DNA of 64,000 bases from positions 34,523 through 98,522 of the forward strand of contig CAMFHP010000014.1 in NCBI GenBank assembly GCA_945952225.1. Reading direction: 5' to 3'. Below, piece by piece: positions 62,165 through 64,000 of the stretch. Position 1 is the stretch's first letter, and every line of letters begins with the position of its first letter. Below the pieces are notes generated by a model. It made no database searches. It was not told the origin of the DNA and saw only the letters and a list, made by a program, of their open reading frames with translations. The translations under genes were made by a program, and so were the position numbers. The DNA is from an uncultured Myxococcaceae bacterium. GTDB lineage: Bacteria; Myxococcota_A; Polyangia; Polyangiales; Ga0077539.

Positions 62165-62398
62165 GTGAGTCGGTCTCCTCCGGGCGCGCGTTCTAGAGCC
62201 CTTCGATTCGCGCTGGCAAGGGCAATGTTGCGGTGCAGCAATCTCCCGCCGCGCCGATGCGTCGCTGCGCAAAGCGAACGCCGCAGCTTGCGGATCGCAT
62301 CGGGGCTTCTAGATTCGCCAAAACTTTATGCCCGAGAGGTCGTCTGACCCGTGAATGGCGCGCCGCCACGAACTCCCGCGCGCCCACAGGAGACGCTC

Positions 62399-63157
62399 AT
62401 GGCCACGACCCGCGACGACTCGGTCCTCACGTCGATCCAGGAACTGCAGGCGCTCGAAGCCGCCCGTCAGCGTGACGTCGAGCGCGCCGCTCGCGATGCG
62501 GAGCGGACGCGTCGAGAGGCCCAGGAGGCGCGTGTCGCCGAGGCCGAACGCCGTCGCGCCGCCGCGCTCGCCGAGGCCGAGTCTGCGAGGTTGCGCGACG
62601 CAGCGGTCGCGGCCGCACGGATCGAGGCTGCGCGCGTCGCGCGGGAGTCCCAGGAGCTCTCACTTCGGGTGGAGCACGAGGCCCGTGTGGCTGCCCGCGC
62701 AGAGGCGCTCCGCGAGGCCCACGCCAGCGCACTCGAACACGCGCGTGCGACCTCGCGTGCAGGCCTCTCCGCAGCGCAGATCGTGGCGATCGTGACGGCG
62801 GCGGTGGTCGCGCTCGGAGGTGCCGCGTGGCTCGGTGTGGTTCAGCCGCAGCGGCGCGCCCACGACGCCTTGCTCGACGCGGCCCATGCCCGTGCGGCCC
62901 GCGCTGAAGGTGCACGCCGCGAGGCCGACGCCGCCCGCGCGCTCGCGGAACGACGGCTCCAGGAACTCGCGTGCACGCCGCCTCCGAGCGCGGTGCGTGC
63001 CGTGCCCGTCGACACCACGGTGCGAGCGGTCACGACGCACCGCAATTCGTCGCCGCCGCGCGTTCGCGCCGAGCAGGTCCCCAACGTCGATCGCATCGAC
63101 CTCGACGGACCGGATCCGCTTTCGATGGACGATGGAGCGCCCCGTCGACGCCGCTGA
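62399..63157 (+). CDS. Coiled-coil membrane protein
   Basis: This 252-residue protein begins TTRDDSVLTSIQELQALEAA, then a long Ala/Arg/Glu-rich coiled coil (to about residue 130), one membrane helix (AQIVAIVTAAVVALGGAAWL) and a second coiled coil. A disordered C-terminus follows. AGGAGA sets the ATG at 62399. It is a paralogue of the next gene by order of elements and by the shared DSVLxSLxxL start. The role is unknown. Confidence 0.72.
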   Translation: MATTRDDSVLTSIQELQALEAARQRDVERAARDAERTRREAQEARVAEAERRRAAALAEAESARLRDAAVAAARIEAARVARESQELSLRVEHEARVAARAEALREAHASALEHARATSRAGLSAAQIVAIVTAAVVALGGAAWLGVVQPQRRAHDALLDAAHARAARAEGARREADAARALAERRLQELACTPPPSAVRAVPVDTTVRAVTTHRNSSPPRVRAEQVPNVDRIDLDGPDPLSMDDGAPRRRR

Positions 63158-63274
63158 CGCACGCAATGGCAGGTGTACCCGCACCGCCACTTCGAGTGGT
63201 TGACACGTCAAAATCGCACTGGTAGCAAAAGTTTCCGCCGCGCAAAGCGGTGCTCCCCACGGAGGAATTGCTCG

Positions 63275-64000
63275 ATGAGCCAGCAGAAAGAGGATTCGGT
63301 TCTGTTCTCTCTCCGCAGCCTGATGGAGATTGAAGAGGAACGCATCAAGCAGGAAGAGGACGCGAAGCGTCGTGCCGAGGATGAGGCCAAGCTTCGCGCC
63401 GAAGAGCAGCGCCGCCGTGAGGAGGACGAGAAGGCCGCGAAGATCCGCGCTGCGGAAGAGGCTCGCGTCGCCGAGGAGCGCCGTCGTCAGGAAGAAGAAG
63501 ACCGCCGCCGTCGCGAGACCGAGGAGCGCGAACTGCGCATCCGCCTCGAGTCCGAGGCCGCGCAGCGTGAGCGAGAGCTCCAGGCGAAGATGGAGCACGA
63601 GCAGAAGCTCGCGCTGATCGAAGCCCAGAAGAAGAAGGGCATGCCCGTGGGCACGGTGATCGGCATCGTGTTCGGCGTGCTCGCGATCGCCGGCACCGGC
63701 GTCTTCTTCGGCGTGATTCGCCCCGCGCAGGAGCGCAACGCCGCCGAGGCCCGCCGCGCGCAAGAGGTTGCCGCCCGCGCCGAGGCCGACCGCGCCGCCG
63801 CCGAGGCCCGCGCCGCCGAACACCGTCGCGAACTGGAGCGCCTCGAGGCCCAGCGTCGCGAGGCCGCCGCCCAGGCCGAGCGCGATCGCGCGCTCGCCGC
63901 CGCGGCTGCTGCGGCCAACCCCGCGGCGGGTGCTGCGGGCAGCCGTCCGACCACGGCCACGTCGCGTTCTCTTCGCCGGTTTCCTGGCCGGGTTCCTTGC
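63275..64000 (+). CDS. Coiled-coil membrane protein, paralogue, 3' end cut by window
   Basis: The 242 visible residues begin MSQQKEDSVLFSLRSLMEIE and lack a stop. A Glu/Arg/Lys-rich coiled coil (residues 15-115), one membrane helix (VGTVIGIVFGVLAIAGTGVFF, about 125-145) and a second Ala/Arg/Glu coiled coil follow. GGAGG precedes the ATG. The last 20 codons read as Ser/Arg/Pro-rich sequence that breaks the coiled-coil style. This may be a disordered tail or low-quality sequence at the edge. Confidence 0.7.
   Translation, partial: MSQQKEDSVLFSLRSLMEIEEERIKQEEDAKRRAEDEAKLRAEEQRRREEDEKAAKIRAAEEARVAEERRRQEEEDRRRRETEERELRIRLESEAAQRERELQAKMEHEQKLALIEAQKKKGMPVGTVIGIVFGVLAIAGTGVFFGVIRPAQERNAAEARRAQEVAARAEADRAAAEARAAEHRRELERLEAQRREAAAQAERDRALAAAAAAANPAAGAAGSRPTTATSRSLRRFPGRVPC

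Noticed and set aside
1..64000. tRNA, rRNA or insertion sequences
   Set aside because: No tRNA-like cloverleaf, rRNA block, transposase or terminal inverted repeats were recognised by eye; a covariance-model search would be needed to exclude small RNAs.

Overview
The window is a very GC-rich, gene-dense bacterial chromosome segment with no phage block, insertion sequence, CRISPR array, rRNA or tRNA that I can see. The gene content points to Myxococcota (Polyangia, possibly Sandaracinaceae-like). The clues are a Hanks-type kinase with a Pro/Ala-rich tail, an orphan NtrC-type activator, many lipoproteins and secreted proteins with cysteine-rich CGxCGxxC repeats, a MYXO-CTERM-like C-terminal anchor, and tandem coiled-coil membrane proteins. 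This placement is inferred from protein style, not from a marker gene.

Layout. 1-1742: end of a TolA/TonB-like protein, then tolB. 1749-5268: a PEGA-like protein coupled to a DUF2723 membrane protein with TPRs, divergent from a secreted protein with a MYXO-CTERM-like tail. 5225-8275: a sigma54 activator, uridine kinase and a 2Fe-2S ferredoxin. 8279-16906 (minus): holB, ricT/PSP1, metG, a HEAT-repeat protein, tatD, a chromosomal RecT/Bet annealase and an SDR. 17013-24173: GDPD, an inactive/active M16 peptidase pair, a TPR protein, a Ser/Thr kinase and a lipoprotein. 24392-27943: yajC-secD-secF. 28088-31788: methyltransferase, recJ, lipoprotein, hypothetical. 31793-35079 (minus): BKACE, enoyl-CoA hydratase and acyl-CoA carboxyltransferase. 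35258-40492: secreted and lipoproteins, a parvulin, and a Cys-rich FG-GAP protein. 40528-44635: NUDIX, trpS, a METTL25-like methyltransferase, and a phosphotransferase/DUF6285 pair. 44719-47991: membrane protein, LysR, kptA, M23 peptidase and a hypothetical. 47931-51499: four translationally overlapping genes of unknown joint function. 51510-58343: a flippase-like protein, a small outer-membrane-like protein and a tandem pair of Cys-rich repeat lipoproteins. 58362-64000: hypothetical, a membrane/spermidine-synthase-like fusion, an SDR and two paralogous coiled-coil membrane proteins, the last cut by the window end.

The most distinctive non-gene signal is at promoters. At least eight genes carry a TAnnnT hexamer 6-8 bases before the start codon and no Shine-Dalgarno sequence, as expected for leaderless mRNAs. 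Other genes carry a clear GGAGG. Two divergent gene pairs seem to share one near-symmetric TA-rich box in gaps of 29 and 36 bases. GTGA/ATGA stop-start overlaps are frequent within operons. The best candidates for undescribed biology are the four-gene cassette at 47931-51499, the RecT annealase beside tatD, and the leaderless/bidirectional promoter architecture.
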